Assembly (NCBI RefSeq): GCF_016863015.1 | Contig: NZ_BOOB01000040.1 | Coordinates: 1 to 64,000, forward strand | From: Microbispora amethystogenes | Lineage (GTDB): Bacteria; Actinomycetota; Actinomycetes; Streptosporangiales; Streptosporangiaceae | DNA length: 64,000 bases | Direction of reading: 5' to 3' | In this document: positions 34,744-42,696 of the stretch, one piece after another | Layout: each line of letters starts with the position of its first letter | How positions within the stretch are numbered: the stretch's first letter is position 1 | Made by a program: the position numbers and the translations under genes | The notes under the pieces: generated by a model | Databases searched by the model: none | Told to the model about the DNA's origin: nothing | Seen by the model: only the letters and a program-made list of their open reading frames with translations

Positions 34744-35940
34744 GTGCGGCTCCGGTACAACTTCCGCCTCTATCCGACGCCGGGCCAGCGTCACGCGCTG
34801 GCCCGCGCGTTCGGGTGCGCGCGGGTGGTGTTCAACGACGGGCTGCGCGCACGACACGACGCACGCGAGAACGGACAGCCGTACATCTCGGATGGGGAGT
34901 TGTCCAAGCGGGTTATCACGCAGGCGAAGAACACCCCCGATCGCGACTGGCTGGGCGAGGTGTCCGCCGTGGTGTTACAGCAGGCGCTGGCGGATCTGAA
35001 CACCGCCTACCGGAACTTCTTCGCCTCGGTCACGGGAAAGCGGCAGGGGCCGAAACTCGCCCCGCCCCGGTTCCGGTCCCGCAAGGACAACCGGCAGGCG
35101 ATCCGCTTCACCAAGAACGCCCGGTTCTCCATCACCACGGGCGGGAAACTACGGTTACCGAAGATCGGCGATGTGCCGGTTCGCTGGTCGCGGGACCTGC
35201 CCGCCGGACCATCTTCGGTGACGGTGGTCAAGGACAGGGCCGGCCGATACTTCGCATCCTTTGTGATCGAGGTCGCCGAGCGGCCCCTGCCATCGGTCGA
35301 GCCCGAGACGGGGATAGACCTGGGGCTGTCGGCCTTCGCGGTCCTGTCGAACGGCCGGAAGATCGACTCCCCGCGTTTCCTGCGCCGAGCCGAGAAGAAG
35401 CTCAAGCGGCTCCAGCGGGCGCTGTCGCGCAAAGCCGAGGGATCGAACAACCGGGCCAAGGCCCGGCAGAAGGTTGCCCGTCAGCACGCGAAGGTCGCCG
35501 ACGCGCGCCGCGAGTTCCACCACCAGCTCTCCACTCGGATAGTCCGCGACAACCAAGCGATCTACGTGGAAGACCTGGCGGTCAAGGGGCTGGCGCGCAC
35601 CAGGGTGGCCAAGAGCGTGCATGACGCGGGCTGGTCGGCCTTCGCCGGCATGCTGGAATACAAAGCCCGCCTGTACGGCCGGATTTTCCACCGGATCGAC
35701 CGGTGGTTCCCCTCCTCCAAGCTCTGCTCAGGATGCGGGGCACTGGCCGAGTCGATGCCGCTTGCCGTCCGGTGGTGGACCTGCCCCTGCGGGGCGGTCC
35801 ACGACCGGGACGTCAACGCCGCGATCAACATCCTCGCCGCCGGACGGGCGGAGAGACCAAACGCCTGTGGAGCGCAGGTAAGACCAGGCCCTGGCCTGGC
35901 ACAGCGCGAGGAAGCAGGAAGCCTCAGAGGTGCCGCGTGA
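34744..35940 (+). CDS. tnpB: TnpB RNA-guided nuclease of the IS605-type element
   Basis: TnpB of 398 residues, ancestor-type relative of Cas12. The N-terminal helix-turn-helix part starts MRLRYNFRLYPTPGQRHALA. The RuvC-like active site is complete: Asp in TGIDLGLSAFAV, Glu in IYVEDLAVKG and Asp in HDRDVNAAINIL. The zinc finger has CSGCG and CPCG. Start is GTG at 34744. TnpB proteins use an omega-RNA made from the element's right end to cut the empty donor site and so keep the element. All key residues are here, so nuclease activity looks possible even though tnpA is broken. Confidence 0.93.
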   Translation: MRLRYNFRLYPTPGQRHALARAFGCARVVFNDGLRARHDARENGQPYISDGELSKRVITQAKNTPDRDWLGEVSAVVLQQALADLNTAYRNFFASVTGKRQGPKLAPPRFRSRKDNRQAIRFTKNARFSITTGGKLRLPKIGDVPVRWSRDLPAGPSSVTVVKDRAGRYFASFVIEVAERPLPSVEPETGIDLGLSAFAVLSNGRKIDSPRFLRRAEKKLKRLQRALSRKAEGSNNRAKARQKVARQHAKVADARREFHHQLSTRIVRDNQAIYVEDLAVKGLARTRVAKSVHDAGWSAFAGMLEYKARLYGRIFHRIDRWFPSSKLCSGCGALAESMPLAVRWWTCPCGAVHDRDVNAAINILAAGRAERPNACGAQVRPGPGLAQREEAGSLRGAA

Positions 35941-35990
35941 ACGCGCGGCACGGGCTGAATCCCCGGCCGTCAGGCCGGGGAGCGCGTCAA
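35800..35990 (+). ncRNA. Predicted omega-RNA (TnpB guide RNA scaffold)
   Basis: By analogy with studied IS200/IS605 elements, the RNA overlaps the 3' end of tnpB and ends at the element's right end. The perfect stem CCCCGGCC/GGCCGGGG (35961-35980) lies ten bases before the boundary at 35990. The guide would begin at 35991 with CTGCTGGGACGCGGC. The 5' limit given is arbitrary. Confidence 0.5.
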
Positions 35991-36059
35991 CTGCTGGGAC
36001 GCGGCACCTACGAGCGCTTCGCCGCCCACTGGCCGACCTCGCCCGGAGGGGGAGGCTGA
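35991..36059 (+). pseudogene. RibD/DHFR-like gene, 3' fragment
   Basis: Continues the frame broken at 34185: LLGRGTYERFAAHWPTSPGG then GG and a stop. Intact family members run for another 100 or so residues after the WP, so the C-terminal half has also been lost. The gene would be non-functional even without the insertion. Confidence 0.8.
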
Positions 36060-36092
36060 CGGCCGGGGCCGGGGCCGGGGGGGAGGGTGCGG

Positions 36093-37043
36093 TCAGCGGA
36101 GCAGGTCGAGGGCCCGGGCGGTGCCGAGGGAGTCGTCGACGGCGGTGTGCCGGGGCTCGGCCTCGCCGCGCAGCACCTCGTGGATGTGGCGGATGCCGAA
36201 GGAGAATGTCGAGCCCTCCCCCGGCTCGTGCCGCTGGACCGGCCGCTCCTCGCGCCAGACCTCCATCACGTCGTGCGGCTTCGGGTGGAAGGGATTGGTC
36301 AGGCGGATCTCCCCGCCGGTGCCGACCAGCCGGGCGTACGTCGTGAACGGCAGGTCGAAGCTGCAGCTCAGCAGCAGGCGGCCGGGATCGAACTCGAGCA
36401 CTCCGGCGGTCTCGACGTCCACCCCGGCCTCGCCCTTGACCGTGACGGCGTGACCGGCCACGGCCTCGCGGCCGAACAGCAACTGCGCGAACCGTACGGA
36501 GTAGCAGCCCACGTCGTAGAGGGCGCCGCCGCCGAGGGCCGCGTCGAGCCTGATGTTCTCCGCGCCCTCGAGCTGGAAGTGGAAGGACGACCAGATCTCC
36601 CGCAGGTCGCCGATGGCGCCCTGTTCGAGGAGCTCGCGCAGCCGGGCCGTCTGCGGGTGGAACGGGAAGACGAACGCCTCCCAGAGCGGGCGGGCCGACC
36701 GGCGGGCCACGTCGATCACGCTTTCGGCCTCCGTGGCCGTGAGGCAGAGCGGCTTCTCGCACAGCACCGCCTTGCCGGCCTCCAGGGCGGCGATCGTCCA
36801 CGGCGCGTGCAGGGCGTTCGGGAGCGGGACGTAGACCGCGTCGATGTCCGGGTCCTCGATCACGGCCTCGTACCCGCGCACCGCACGGCCGACGCCGTTC
36901 TCACCGGCGAACGCCTCGGCCCGCGCGAGGTCGCGGCCCGCCACGACGGCGGCCGTGCCGCCGCCCGCCTCGCGCAGACCCGGAAGGAACGCCCGGGCGG
37001 CGATGCCCGCCGTGCCGAGGATGCCCCACCGAACACCGCTCAT
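36093..37043 (-). CDS. Gfo/Idh/MocA-family NAD(P)-dependent oxidoreductase
   Basis: Oxidoreductase of 316 residues. The Rossmann motif is WGILGTAGIAARAFLPGL, followed by VAGRDLARAEAFA, YVPLPNALHAPWTIAAL and the family hallmark EKPL (AVLCEKPLCLT). The C-terminal domain has GGGALYDVGCYSVRFAQLLFG. Members oxidise or reduce sugar, inositol or dihydrodiol hydroxyls; substrate unknown. Start is the ATG at 37043 with GAGGAG about ten bases upstream. The gene is single and convergent with the mobile-element zone. Confidence 0.92.
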   Translation of the reverse strand: MSGVRWGILGTAGIAARAFLPGLREAGGGTAAVVAGRDLARAEAFAGENGVGRAVRGYEAVIEDPDIDAVYVPLPNALHAPWTIAALEAGKAVLCEKPLCLTATEAESVIDVARRSARPLWEAFVFPFHPQTARLRELLEQGAIGDLREIWSSFHFQLEGAENIRLDAALGGGALYDVGCYSVRFAQLLFGREAVAGHAVTVKGEAGVDVETAGVLEFDPGRLLLSCSFDLPFTTYARLVGTGGEIRLTNPFHPKPHDVMEVWREERPVQRHEPGEGSTFSFGIRHIHEVLRGEAEPRHTAVDDSLGTARALDLLR

Positions 37044-37170
37044 ACCGATCCACTCCTCGTCGCCCAGATCCTGCGGGGACGGTAGCACAGGTGAATCTTT
37101 GCCCCTGGATTCCGATATCAGGCAGGTCAGAGGGGTACGCCACCCGCCGATCCATGACGGGGGAAACGCG

Positions 37171-37818
37171 ATGAGCGAGGAAATACGGCGGTTCACTCAC
37201 CTGCCGGGCGACCGGGCACCGGGGCCCGACTATTCGGGCCCCGGGGTGGAGGCGGAGCTCACCGGGCTCATGCGCCCGGACGAAGCCCGGCCCGGAGCCC
37301 GACCCAAGGACCGGGCTGGCGAACAGCCCGGCGAGGCGGCGCAGCCAGGCCCGGCCCGGGAAGGCGGGCCGGGGCAGGAGCGGCGCGGCGATCGCGGCGG
37401 TGACGGGTCGTACGACGGCCTCTACACGGCCCGCGCCTCGTCCGTCCTGGGAAAGGTGGCCTCCGACGACGGCCTGCTCGACGTGCGCATCAAGGCGCCC
37501 CCGGAGCTGGGCGGGCCGGGCGGGGAGACCAACCCCGAACAACTGCTCGCGGCGGCGTACGCGTCGTGCTTCCACAACTCGCTGACCCTGGTCGCCGGAC
37601 GCCAGGGCACCCGGACCGCCGACGCCACCGTCGACGCCTCCGTCACGCTGCGCAAGAGGGGCATCGCCGACGACTACACGATCAGTACGGACGTGACCGT
37701 ACGCCTGCCGGGGGTCGAGCCCGAGACGGCCCGGCGGCTGGTGGACGAGGCCCACCGCGAGTGCCCGTACTCCCGCGCCTTCACACAGGGCGCCGAGGTC
37801 CACGTCCACGTCGCCTGA
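37171..37818 (+). CDS. Ohr/OsmC-family peroxide resistance protein with long N-terminal extension
   Basis: Thiol peroxidase-like protein of 215 residues. The Ohr core (from about residue 80) reads LYTARASSVLGKVASDDGLLDVRIKAPPELGG, with the two reactive Cys in AAAYASCFHNSL and HRECPYSRAFT. Ohr reduces organic hydroperoxides using lipoylated partners. Ordinary Ohr proteins have about 140 residues; here residues 1-75 are a Pro/Gly/Arg-rich, disordered-looking extension (PGPDYSGPGVEAEL, PGEAAQPGPAREGG). The ATG at 37171, after GGGGGAAACGCG, is the best start; no start codon lies close to the Ohr core. Confidence 0.88.
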   Translation: MSEEIRRFTHLPGDRAPGPDYSGPGVEAELTGLMRPDEARPGARPKDRAGEQPGEAAQPGPAREGGPGQERRGDRGGDGSYDGLYTARASSVLGKVASDDGLLDVRIKAPPELGGPGGETNPEQLLAAAYASCFHNSLTLVAGRQGTRTADATVDASVTLRKRGIADDYTISTDVTVRLPGVEPETARRLVDEAHRECPYSRAFTQGAEVHVHVA

Positions 37819-37890
37819 ATCGCGTCCCTGACCGTACACGGCCCGTGCCCGGGGGAACACGGACCGCGTACGAGCCGGCCGGGACGGGAC

Positions 37891-38667
37891 TTAGACCCTC
37901 TGCCAGAGCGCCGGGACGTTCGGCGGCTCCCAGCCGGTGAGCGCGGTGTGCGCCTGGATGCATCGGTAGGTCAGGCCTGCGTAGGTGACCCGGTCTCCCA
38001 CCTTGTACGCCGTACCGGCTGCCCAGGTGCCACCCGGGACGGTCGGGGTCGGCGAGGGACTGCGCGTGGGAGAGGCGCTGGGAGAAGGACTGGGCGAAGG
38101 GCTCGGCGAGGGGGTGCGCTGCGGCGTCGGGGACGGGCTCGGGCTGGGCGTCCCACCCGAACCGACCTGGAGGTCGACGCAGGCGTAGAAGGCGTTCGTC
38201 GTGTCGGCCACGTTCCAGACGGCGAGCACCTTCTGCCGGCCCGTACGGCCGCCCAGATTCACACTGTGGGTGACCATGGCCGGCGGCTGCGCGCCGTGGT
38301 CGTCGAAGACGGCGATCCGCGTGCCTCCGATGTAGTACTCCCACGTGCTCGTCGAGTGGCGGGCGGTCAGCGTCCAGGTGAAGGTGACGGTGTTGCCGAC
38401 GCTGGTCGCGGGCCACGACCGGCTCTCGTCGTCGAGCTGGGCGAACCGGGCGTTGCCGCCGCTGCAGCTTCGCAGCCCCTTCGGCCCTTCCACGCTCTGG
38501 GGTTCGTACACGATGTCGCCGCAGTTGGGGACGCGGCCCTGCGCGCACATCGCCTGCCGGCTCGCCGGCGACACGATGTATCCGTGCGCCTGGGCGGGCG
38601 AGGCGACGAACACGGTGGCACCGATGACGACCGTCGCCGTCGCGAGGAAGGTCAGCGCTCTTCGCAT
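37891..38667 (-). CDS. Secreted lytic polysaccharide monooxygenase (AA10) with CBM5/12
   Basis: Copper oxidase of 258 residues that cleaves chitin or cellulose chains. The signal peptide ends SPAQA, leaving His as the first residue of the mature enzyme (HGYIVSPASR), which is the copper histidine brace; the second His lies in MVTHSVNLGG. Cys pairs and ADTTNAFYACVDL complete the AA10 pattern. A Ser-Pro-Thr linker (SPSPSPSPSAS) connects to a C-terminal CBM5/12-type module, WAAGTAYKVGDRVTYAGLTYRC...ALWQRV, typical of chitin binding. Start ATG 38667 has GAGGAG upstream. A GAAAGTTTC palindrome lies 41 bases before the start. Confidence 0.95.
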   Translation of the reverse strand: MRRALTFLATATVVIGATVFVASPAQAHGYIVSPASRQAMCAQGRVPNCGDIVYEPQSVEGPKGLRSCSGGNARFAQLDDESRSWPATSVGNTVTFTWTLTARHSTSTWEYYIGGTRIAVFDDHGAQPPAMVTHSVNLGGRTGRQKVLAVWNVADTTNAFYACVDLQVGSGGTPSPSPSPTPQRTPSPSPSPSPSPSASPTRSPSPTPTVPGGTWAAGTAYKVGDRVTYAGLTYRCIQAHTALTGWEPPNVPALWQRV

Positions 38668-38707
38668 GTGGTGCTCCTCACTGCTGGGGGGTGGCGCAAA
38701 TATAAAA

Positions 38708-38716
38708 GAAAGTTTC
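38708..38716. promoter_or_regulatory. GAAA-N-TTTC palindrome upstream of the LPMO
   Basis: GAAAGTTTC in an unusually AT-rich stretch (TATAAAAGAAAGTTTCCTAA). The same core occurs in CCGAAACTTTCGG ahead of the sugar-binding protein at 54.5 kb. Such boxes are bound by LacI-family sugar regulators in actinomycetes. Confidence 0.4.
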
Positions 38717-38823
38717 CTAAGAGTGAAGGCCCAATAGCTGCGTCTACCTGCGACATTAAGATCTTTTAGGATGGATCGGTCCACCAACGCCGCCGCCGGT
38801 GGAGCCCCCCGGACCGCGGGTCG

Positions 38824-38873
38824 TTGACAGGGCGAACCGGTCACCTAAACTTCTTCATGTGAACGACCGTTCA
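38824..38873 (+). promoter_or_regulatory. Leaderless promoter and ArsR-type operator
   Basis: TTGACA (38824-38829) and TAAACT (38846-38851) are 16 bases apart, which puts the transcription start at or within a base or two of the GTG at 38859. The inverted repeat TGAAC-GACC-GTTCA (38860-38873) overlaps the start codon, where a metal-sensing ArsR protein would block the polymerase. Confidence 0.7.
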
Positions 38874-39266
38874 AACGTTGTGGACATCGAGACCGCCGAC
38901 TCCTGCATGCTGCCCGTGGTCGACGCCGGCCGGGTGGAGAGCGTCAGGCGGGTCATGCCGGGCCCGGAGACGATGGAGGACCTGGCGCAGATCTTCGGGC
39001 TGCTGTCCGACCCCGGACGGCTGCGGCTGATCGCGGCGCTGCTCGAAGGCGGCGAGATGTGCGTGTGCGACCTCGCCGCGGCCACCGGGCACAGCATGTC
39101 CGCGGCGTCCCACGCCCTGCGCCTGCTGCGGGCCCACAACGTGGTGAAGGTCCGGCGCACGGGAAGGATGGCCTACTACCGCCTCGCGGACTCGCATGTG
39201 CGACTGCTGTTCGATCTGGCGATCACGCACATCACGCATGAGGAGAAGGACCGGGACGATGAGTGA
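38859..39266 (+). CDS. ArsR/SmtB-family metal-sensing repressor
   Basis: Repressor of 135 residues. The winged helix contains QIFGLLSDPGRLRLIAALLEGGEMCVCDLAAATGHSMSAASHALRLLRAHNVVKVRRTGRMAYYRL. The CVC pair at the start of helix alphaR is the metal site of CadC/ArsR-type proteins; the C-terminal helix DSHVRLLFDLAITHITHEE has the spaced Asp/His ligands of the alpha5 zinc or cobalt/nickel site. I use the GTG at 38859, which coincides with the likely transcription start. The stop overlaps the downstream CDF exporter start (ATGA), so it most likely represses that exporter until metal binds. Confidence 0.93.
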   Translation: MNDRSNVVDIETADSCMLPVVDAGRVESVRRVMPGPETMEDLAQIFGLLSDPGRLRLIAALLEGGEMCVCDLAAATGHSMSAASHALRLLRAHNVVKVRRTGRMAYYRLADSHVRLLFDLAITHITHEEKDRDDE

Positions 39267-40434
39267 GACCGGCACAGGGCACGAACCCCCGCACGACACC
39301 CCGCACGAAACCCCGCACGAGGACCTGCGGGGACCCCGGCGCGGGACGGAACAGGGACACGGACATGGTCGCGCCCCCGGCCACGCTCATGGTCACGGGC
39401 ACGGCCACGCGGTCAGCGCCGAGGCCGACCGGCGACTGCTGACCGGCGCGCTGGTGCTCATCCTCGGCTTCATGGCGGCCGAGGTCGTCGTCGGTGTCGT
39501 CGCGCGCTCCCTCGCCCTGGTGTCCGACGCCGGGCACATGCTCACCGACGCCATCGCGATCGCCTTCGCGATCGTGGCCATGCGGATCGCCGCCCGGCCG
39601 CCCCAGGGCGGCTTCACGTACGGCCTCAAACGCGCGGAGATCATCTCCGCGCAGATCAACGGCATCACGTTGCTGCTGCTCAGTGTCTGGTTCGTCTACG
39701 AGGGCGTACGCCGGCTGATCGAGCCGCCCGAGGTCGCGGGCGCGTACGTGGTCGTGACGGGGATCGCCGGGATCGTGGTCAACCTCGCCGCGACCTGGCT
39801 GCTGAGCAGGGCGAACCGGTCGAGCCTCAACGTCGAGGGCGCGTTCCAGCACATCCTGAACGACCTGTTCGCGTTCGTCGCGACCACGGTCGCCGGCGCG
39901 GTGGTGTGGGCCACCGGCTGGAGCCGGGCCGACGCCCTGGCCGCGCTGGTCGTGGCCGCCCTGATGCTCAAGGCCGGCTGGGGCCTGGTGCGCGACTCCG
40001 GCCGGGTCTTCATGGAGGCCGCCCCCGCGGGCATGAGCCCCGCCGAGATCGGCCGCAGGACGGCCGCCCTGGAGCATGTGGTCGAGGTGCACGACCTGCA
40101 CATCTGGGAGGTCACCTCCGGCTATCCGGCGATGTCCGCGCACATCCTGGTCTCTCCCGGATCCGACTGCCACGCCGTACGGCAGGCCGCCCAGCGGATG
40201 GTCCACGACGAGTACGGCATCGCCCACACCACCCTCCAGGTCGACCACGCCCCTCCGGACCTGCTCGCCATCGGCGGCCCGGCCGAGCCCCACTGCGCGG
40301 AGGCGCACGGCCCGGCGCACACCAACGGACGGCCTCCCGAGGACGCCTCCGGCAGGCGCGGCCCGAACGGGTGCCCGGGACGCCGCAGGATCAGATTCCC
40401 CCGCCCCGACCGCCTCTCCGATCGCCCCAGCTGA
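39259..40434 (+). CDS. Cation diffusion facilitator (CzcD-like zinc/cobalt exporter)
   Basis: Proton-coupled metal exporter of 391 residues. The His-rich N-terminus (GHGHGRAPGHAHGHGHGHAV) precedes six transmembrane helices. The transport-site motifs are SDAGHMLTDA (helix II) and HILNDLFAF (helix V), the paired H/D-x3-D pattern of CDF proteins. The C-terminal cytoplasmic domain has VHDLHIWEVTSGYPAMSAHILV. It overlaps the ArsR gene by eight bases and forms a metal-responsive operon. The exact metal (zinc, cobalt or nickel) cannot be told. A Pro/Arg-rich tail after about residue 350 appears dispensable. Confidence 0.94.
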   Translation: MSETGTGHEPPHDTPHETPHEDLRGPRRGTEQGHGHGRAPGHAHGHGHGHAVSAEADRRLLTGALVLILGFMAAEVVVGVVARSLALVSDAGHMLTDAIAIAFAIVAMRIAARPPQGGFTYGLKRAEIISAQINGITLLLLSVWFVYEGVRRLIEPPEVAGAYVVVTGIAGIVVNLAATWLLSRANRSSLNVEGAFQHILNDLFAFVATTVAGAVVWATGWSRADALAALVVAALMLKAGWGLVRDSGRVFMEAAPAGMSPAEIGRRTAALEHVVEVHDLHIWEVTSGYPAMSAHILVSPGSDCHAVRQAAQRMVHDEYGIAHTTLQVDHAPPDLLAIGGPAEPHCAEAHGPAHTNGRPPEDASGRRGPNGCPGRRRIRFPRPDRLSDRPS

Positions 40435-40452
40435 CCGTCGCGATCCGCCGGT

Positions 40453-41874
40453 TCACCCCGCCGGGGTCCGGTCGTCGAGCGTCCATCCCCGGCGAAGGAA
40501 CAGCCGGTAGCCGACGACGGCGGGAACGTCGATCCCGAGCTTTCCGGCATCCGTGGTGAGGATCTCCTCGCTGGAGCCGAGGCGGCCGGTGCCCGGATCG
40601 ATGACGAGCACCAGCCTCCTGGGCAGTCCCCTGGTCACGTCCAGGGCGACGGCCTCCCCGGCCCGGCCCGCCCGGTCGGTCGTCCGGCCCAGATAGCCGA
40701 GCGGCTGGCCCGCCAGCATCCGCCAGAGCGCGGCCGAGAGCCGGGGAGGGACGTTCCACTCGCCGTGGAGGTCGACGACGGCCCGCACCAGCTCCTCGGC
40801 CTCGGTCACGTCACCGGGCACGGGCCCCGGCGGCAGGAGGGCCCGGCGGAGGGCGGCGGCCTCCGCCGGCAGCCGGTCCGGCGACCGGCTCGACAGCGCG
40901 GCGCCCGCCGCGAACACGTCGTCCGACGTGGGGGCCACGTCGGCGGCGACCGCGGCCAGCCGCTCGCTGCCGTACCCGATGACGATCGGCGTGCCGCGAC
41001 GCTCGACCCGCCGCACCGGGTCCGCCGGGGAGATCGGCGTCCACTGCTCCGTGACCGTGGGCACGACGGCGGTGCCGGTGCGACCACCGGAGACGGTGAC
41101 GTTGAGAATCCACTCGTTGAGCCGCAGGTAGCTGTATCTGGCGCCCGCCGGTCTGGTCGGGTCCGGTTGCCGTCCGGCGGCCTTCGCCAGCCGCAGCAGG
41201 ATCGGACGCGCGGGCGGCAGGCTTCCCGTCATCGACGACTCACTCCCCGATCGGTGGTAGGACAGCATGGCGACGGTCGGGACACGGGCGGCGGGTTCGT
41301 CCGCGGGCTCGCTCGCGGGACCCCGCCGCGTGATCCCCGCGAGGAGAGCGATCACCACGGCCCCGGCCGTCACCCACGCGACCGTCGCGCGCCGGACCGG
41401 CAGGCGCCCGGCTGACCGGCGCCTACTGGGGTGTCCACGGACCTTGGCCGGGTCGGTCGCTGCGCGGGAAGGAACCTCCGGTCCTTCTTTGGCCAAGTCG
41501 GTCACTGCGCCGGAAGGAACCTCCGGTCCTCGCGAAGCCCGCTTCGCTGGGCCTTCGCTGCGGTCCTCGCTCCCTTCCGCTCCGCTCCCTCCACCCCGGT
41601 GAACATTGGCGGACGACGCACCAGCCGACAGGCGCCGGACCAACGGGCGCCGGGCCGTCGCGGCGGGGGCACGCCGCCGGCCGGAGCGCCGCCCAGCCCC
41701 GGGAACCGCTGTCGGGTCCGCTGCGGGATCCGCTGCCGGGTCCGGTGACGTGGAGACGATGGCCCGCAGCGTCGCCCGCGCCCGTGGAGTCCACGCGGCT
41801 CCGGCGAACGTCTCCGACGGCGCCGGATCGATTGGCGCCAGCATCCGCCGTACGTCGGTGAAGTCATCGGTCAC
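40453..41874 (-). CDS. CU044_5270-like membrane protein carrying an inserted 182-bp repeat
   Basis: Protein of 473 residues, recognised by its partner and layout rather than by function. These proteins follow ECF-type sigma factors, have a cytoplasmic N-terminus (MTDDFTDVRRMLAPIDPAPS), one transmembrane helix (ATVAWVTAGAVVIALLAGIT) and a large outside domain (ARYSYLRLNEWILNVT..., WKL-like repeats absent). Here residues about 87-148 are encoded by copy B of the dispersed repeat ([20 protein letters not shown] onward), which kept the frame open and put about 60 residues between the N-terminal region and the helix. GTG start overlaps the sigma gene by 11 bases. It may act as an anti-sigma or surface sensor (inference). 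Confidence 0.8.
   Translation of the reverse strand: MTDDFTDVRRMLAPIDPAPSETFAGAAWTPRARATLRAIVSTSPDPAADPAADPTAVPGAGRRSGRRRAPAATARRPLVRRLSAGASSANVHRGGGSGAEGSEDRSEGPAKRASRGPEVPSGAVTDLAKEGPEVPSRAATDPAKVRGHPSRRRSAGRLPVRRATVAWVTAGAVVIALLAGITRRGPASEPADEPAARVPTVAMLSYHRSGSESSMTGSLPPARPILLRLAKAAGRQPDPTRPAGARYSYLRLNEWILNVTVSGGRTGTAVVPTVTEQWTPISPADPVRRVERRGTPIVIGYGSERLAAVAADVAPTSDDVFAAGAALSSRSPDRLPAEAAALRRALLPPGPVPGDVTEAEELVRAVVDLHGEWNVPPRLSAALWRMLAGQPLGYLGRTTDRAGRAGEAVALDVTRGLPRRLVLVIDPGTGRLGSSEEILTTDAGKLGIDVPAVVGYRLFLRRGWTLDDRTPAG
41433..41614 (-). repeat. 182-bp dispersed repeat, copy B (inside a gene)
   Basis: Inverse-complement match to 5738-5919. On the minus strand it runs GTCCGCCAA ... AAGGTCCGTGGAC, with the same internal tandem 45-bp unit. 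It lies in frame within the CU044_5270-like gene, where its stop-free frame encodes GPEVPS-x-A-x-TD-x-AK twice. Confidence 0.85.
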
Positions 41875-42436
41875 GACCCGCGCTCCTCTCCAGCGGACCG
41901 GGCCGCGGCGCGCCGGGCGGGGTGACGGCCACCCCGTGGTCGCGCAGGGCGGCGAGGAAGCGTTGCCGGGCGCGGCGGGCGCGGGCGGCCATGGTCGCGG
42001 GCGAGCATCCGAAGACCACCGCGGCCTGCGAGACGGACAGGTCCTCCCAGCCGATCAGCCGGAGGATCTCCCGGTCGGCCGGGCTCATGCGGTGGAGGAC
42101 CTCCTCCAGCGCCGTGGCCGCCACCACGTCCTCACCGTGGTCGCGGGCGACCGTCCGCCCGGACCACGCGAAGTTCGCCAGGCGGGCGAGCAGGCGCACG
42201 CTCCGCCGTTCGCGCCGTTCCTCGTTCGCGATGACACGCCGCGCGACCCCGTACAACCAGGGCAGCACGTCCGCGTCCCGCAGCGGCACGTCCCGCAGCC
42301 TCCGCCAGGCGATGGAGAACGTCTCCCCGGCGATGTCACCGGCCGTGTCCTCGCCCACCCGCCGTGCCGCGTAGCGCAGGACACTCTCGTAGCAGGTGTC
42401 GAACATCCGCGTGAACCTGACCACCTGCTCCGACAT
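41864..42436 (-). CDS. RNA polymerase sigma factor, ECF type
   Basis: Sigma-70 family protein of 190 residues. Region 2 covers MFDTCYESVLRYAARRVGEDTAGDIAGETFSIAWRRLRDVPLRDADVLPWLYGVARRVIANEERR. Region 4 covers ALEEVLHRMSPADREILRLIGWEDLSVSQAAVVFGCSPATMAARARRARQRFL. This is the usual two-domain ECF layout. ATG at 42436 has GGAGGGCGGG upstream. The stop lies inside the start of the CU044_5270-like gene, so the two are co-translated; that membrane protein is the likely regulator. Confidence 0.93.
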   Translation of the reverse strand: MSEQVVRFTRMFDTCYESVLRYAARRVGEDTAGDIAGETFSIAWRRLRDVPLRDADVLPWLYGVARRVIANEERRERRSVRLLARLANFAWSGRTVARDHGEDVVAATALEEVLHRMSPADREILRLIGWEDLSVSQAAVVFGCSPATMAARARRARQRFLAALRDHGVAVTPPGAPRPGPLERSAGRDR

Positions 42437-42585
42437 CCATGTCCCGCCCTCCGTCCGTCCGCACCTGTCTATGTCCGGCACCGCCCGGCGGATGACAGCC
42501 GGACGCGAAAAGACTTGCGGCCGGGGGCGCGGGCGGCGGCTCGGCGGCGCTGTTTGCCGTACGACCCCAGGGGTATCAGCCGCGC

Positions 42586-42696
42586 ATGTCCACCCCGTCT
42601 GACCTCGACGTTCTCGTGCCCACCAGGAATCGCCCCGGTGCGCTCGCCGTGACGCTGGTGGGTCTCGCACGACGGGGACGGCGATGGGCGGGGTGA
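42586..42696 (+). pseudogene. N-terminal remnant of a family 2 glycosyltransferase
   Basis: A 37-codon frame starts MSTPSDLDVLVPTRNRPGAL then AVTLVGLARRGRRWAG and stops at 42696. DLDVLVPTRNRPGALAVTL is the nucleotide-sugar-binding start of GT2 enzymes; the sequence after GLA no longer fits. The frame runs into the start of the GT9 gene, so a deletion has joined the two. Confidence 0.7.

Larger units (their letters stand above)
34186..35990 (+). mobile_element. IS200/IS605-family element with tnpA and tnpB
   Basis: 1,805 bp between the two halves of the DHFR-like gene. The left flank ends GGCTAC and the right flank starts CTGCTGGG; removal restores the reading frame without duplication, as expected for single-strand peel-and-paste transposons. 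The left end has a hairpin near 34248-34264 (CTTGCCC...GGGCAAG outer stem). The right end has the perfect hairpin CCCCGGCC-GTCA-GGCCGGGG at 35961-35980. tnpA and tnpB are divergent. No terminal inverted repeats or target duplication are expected in this family. Confidence 0.9.
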
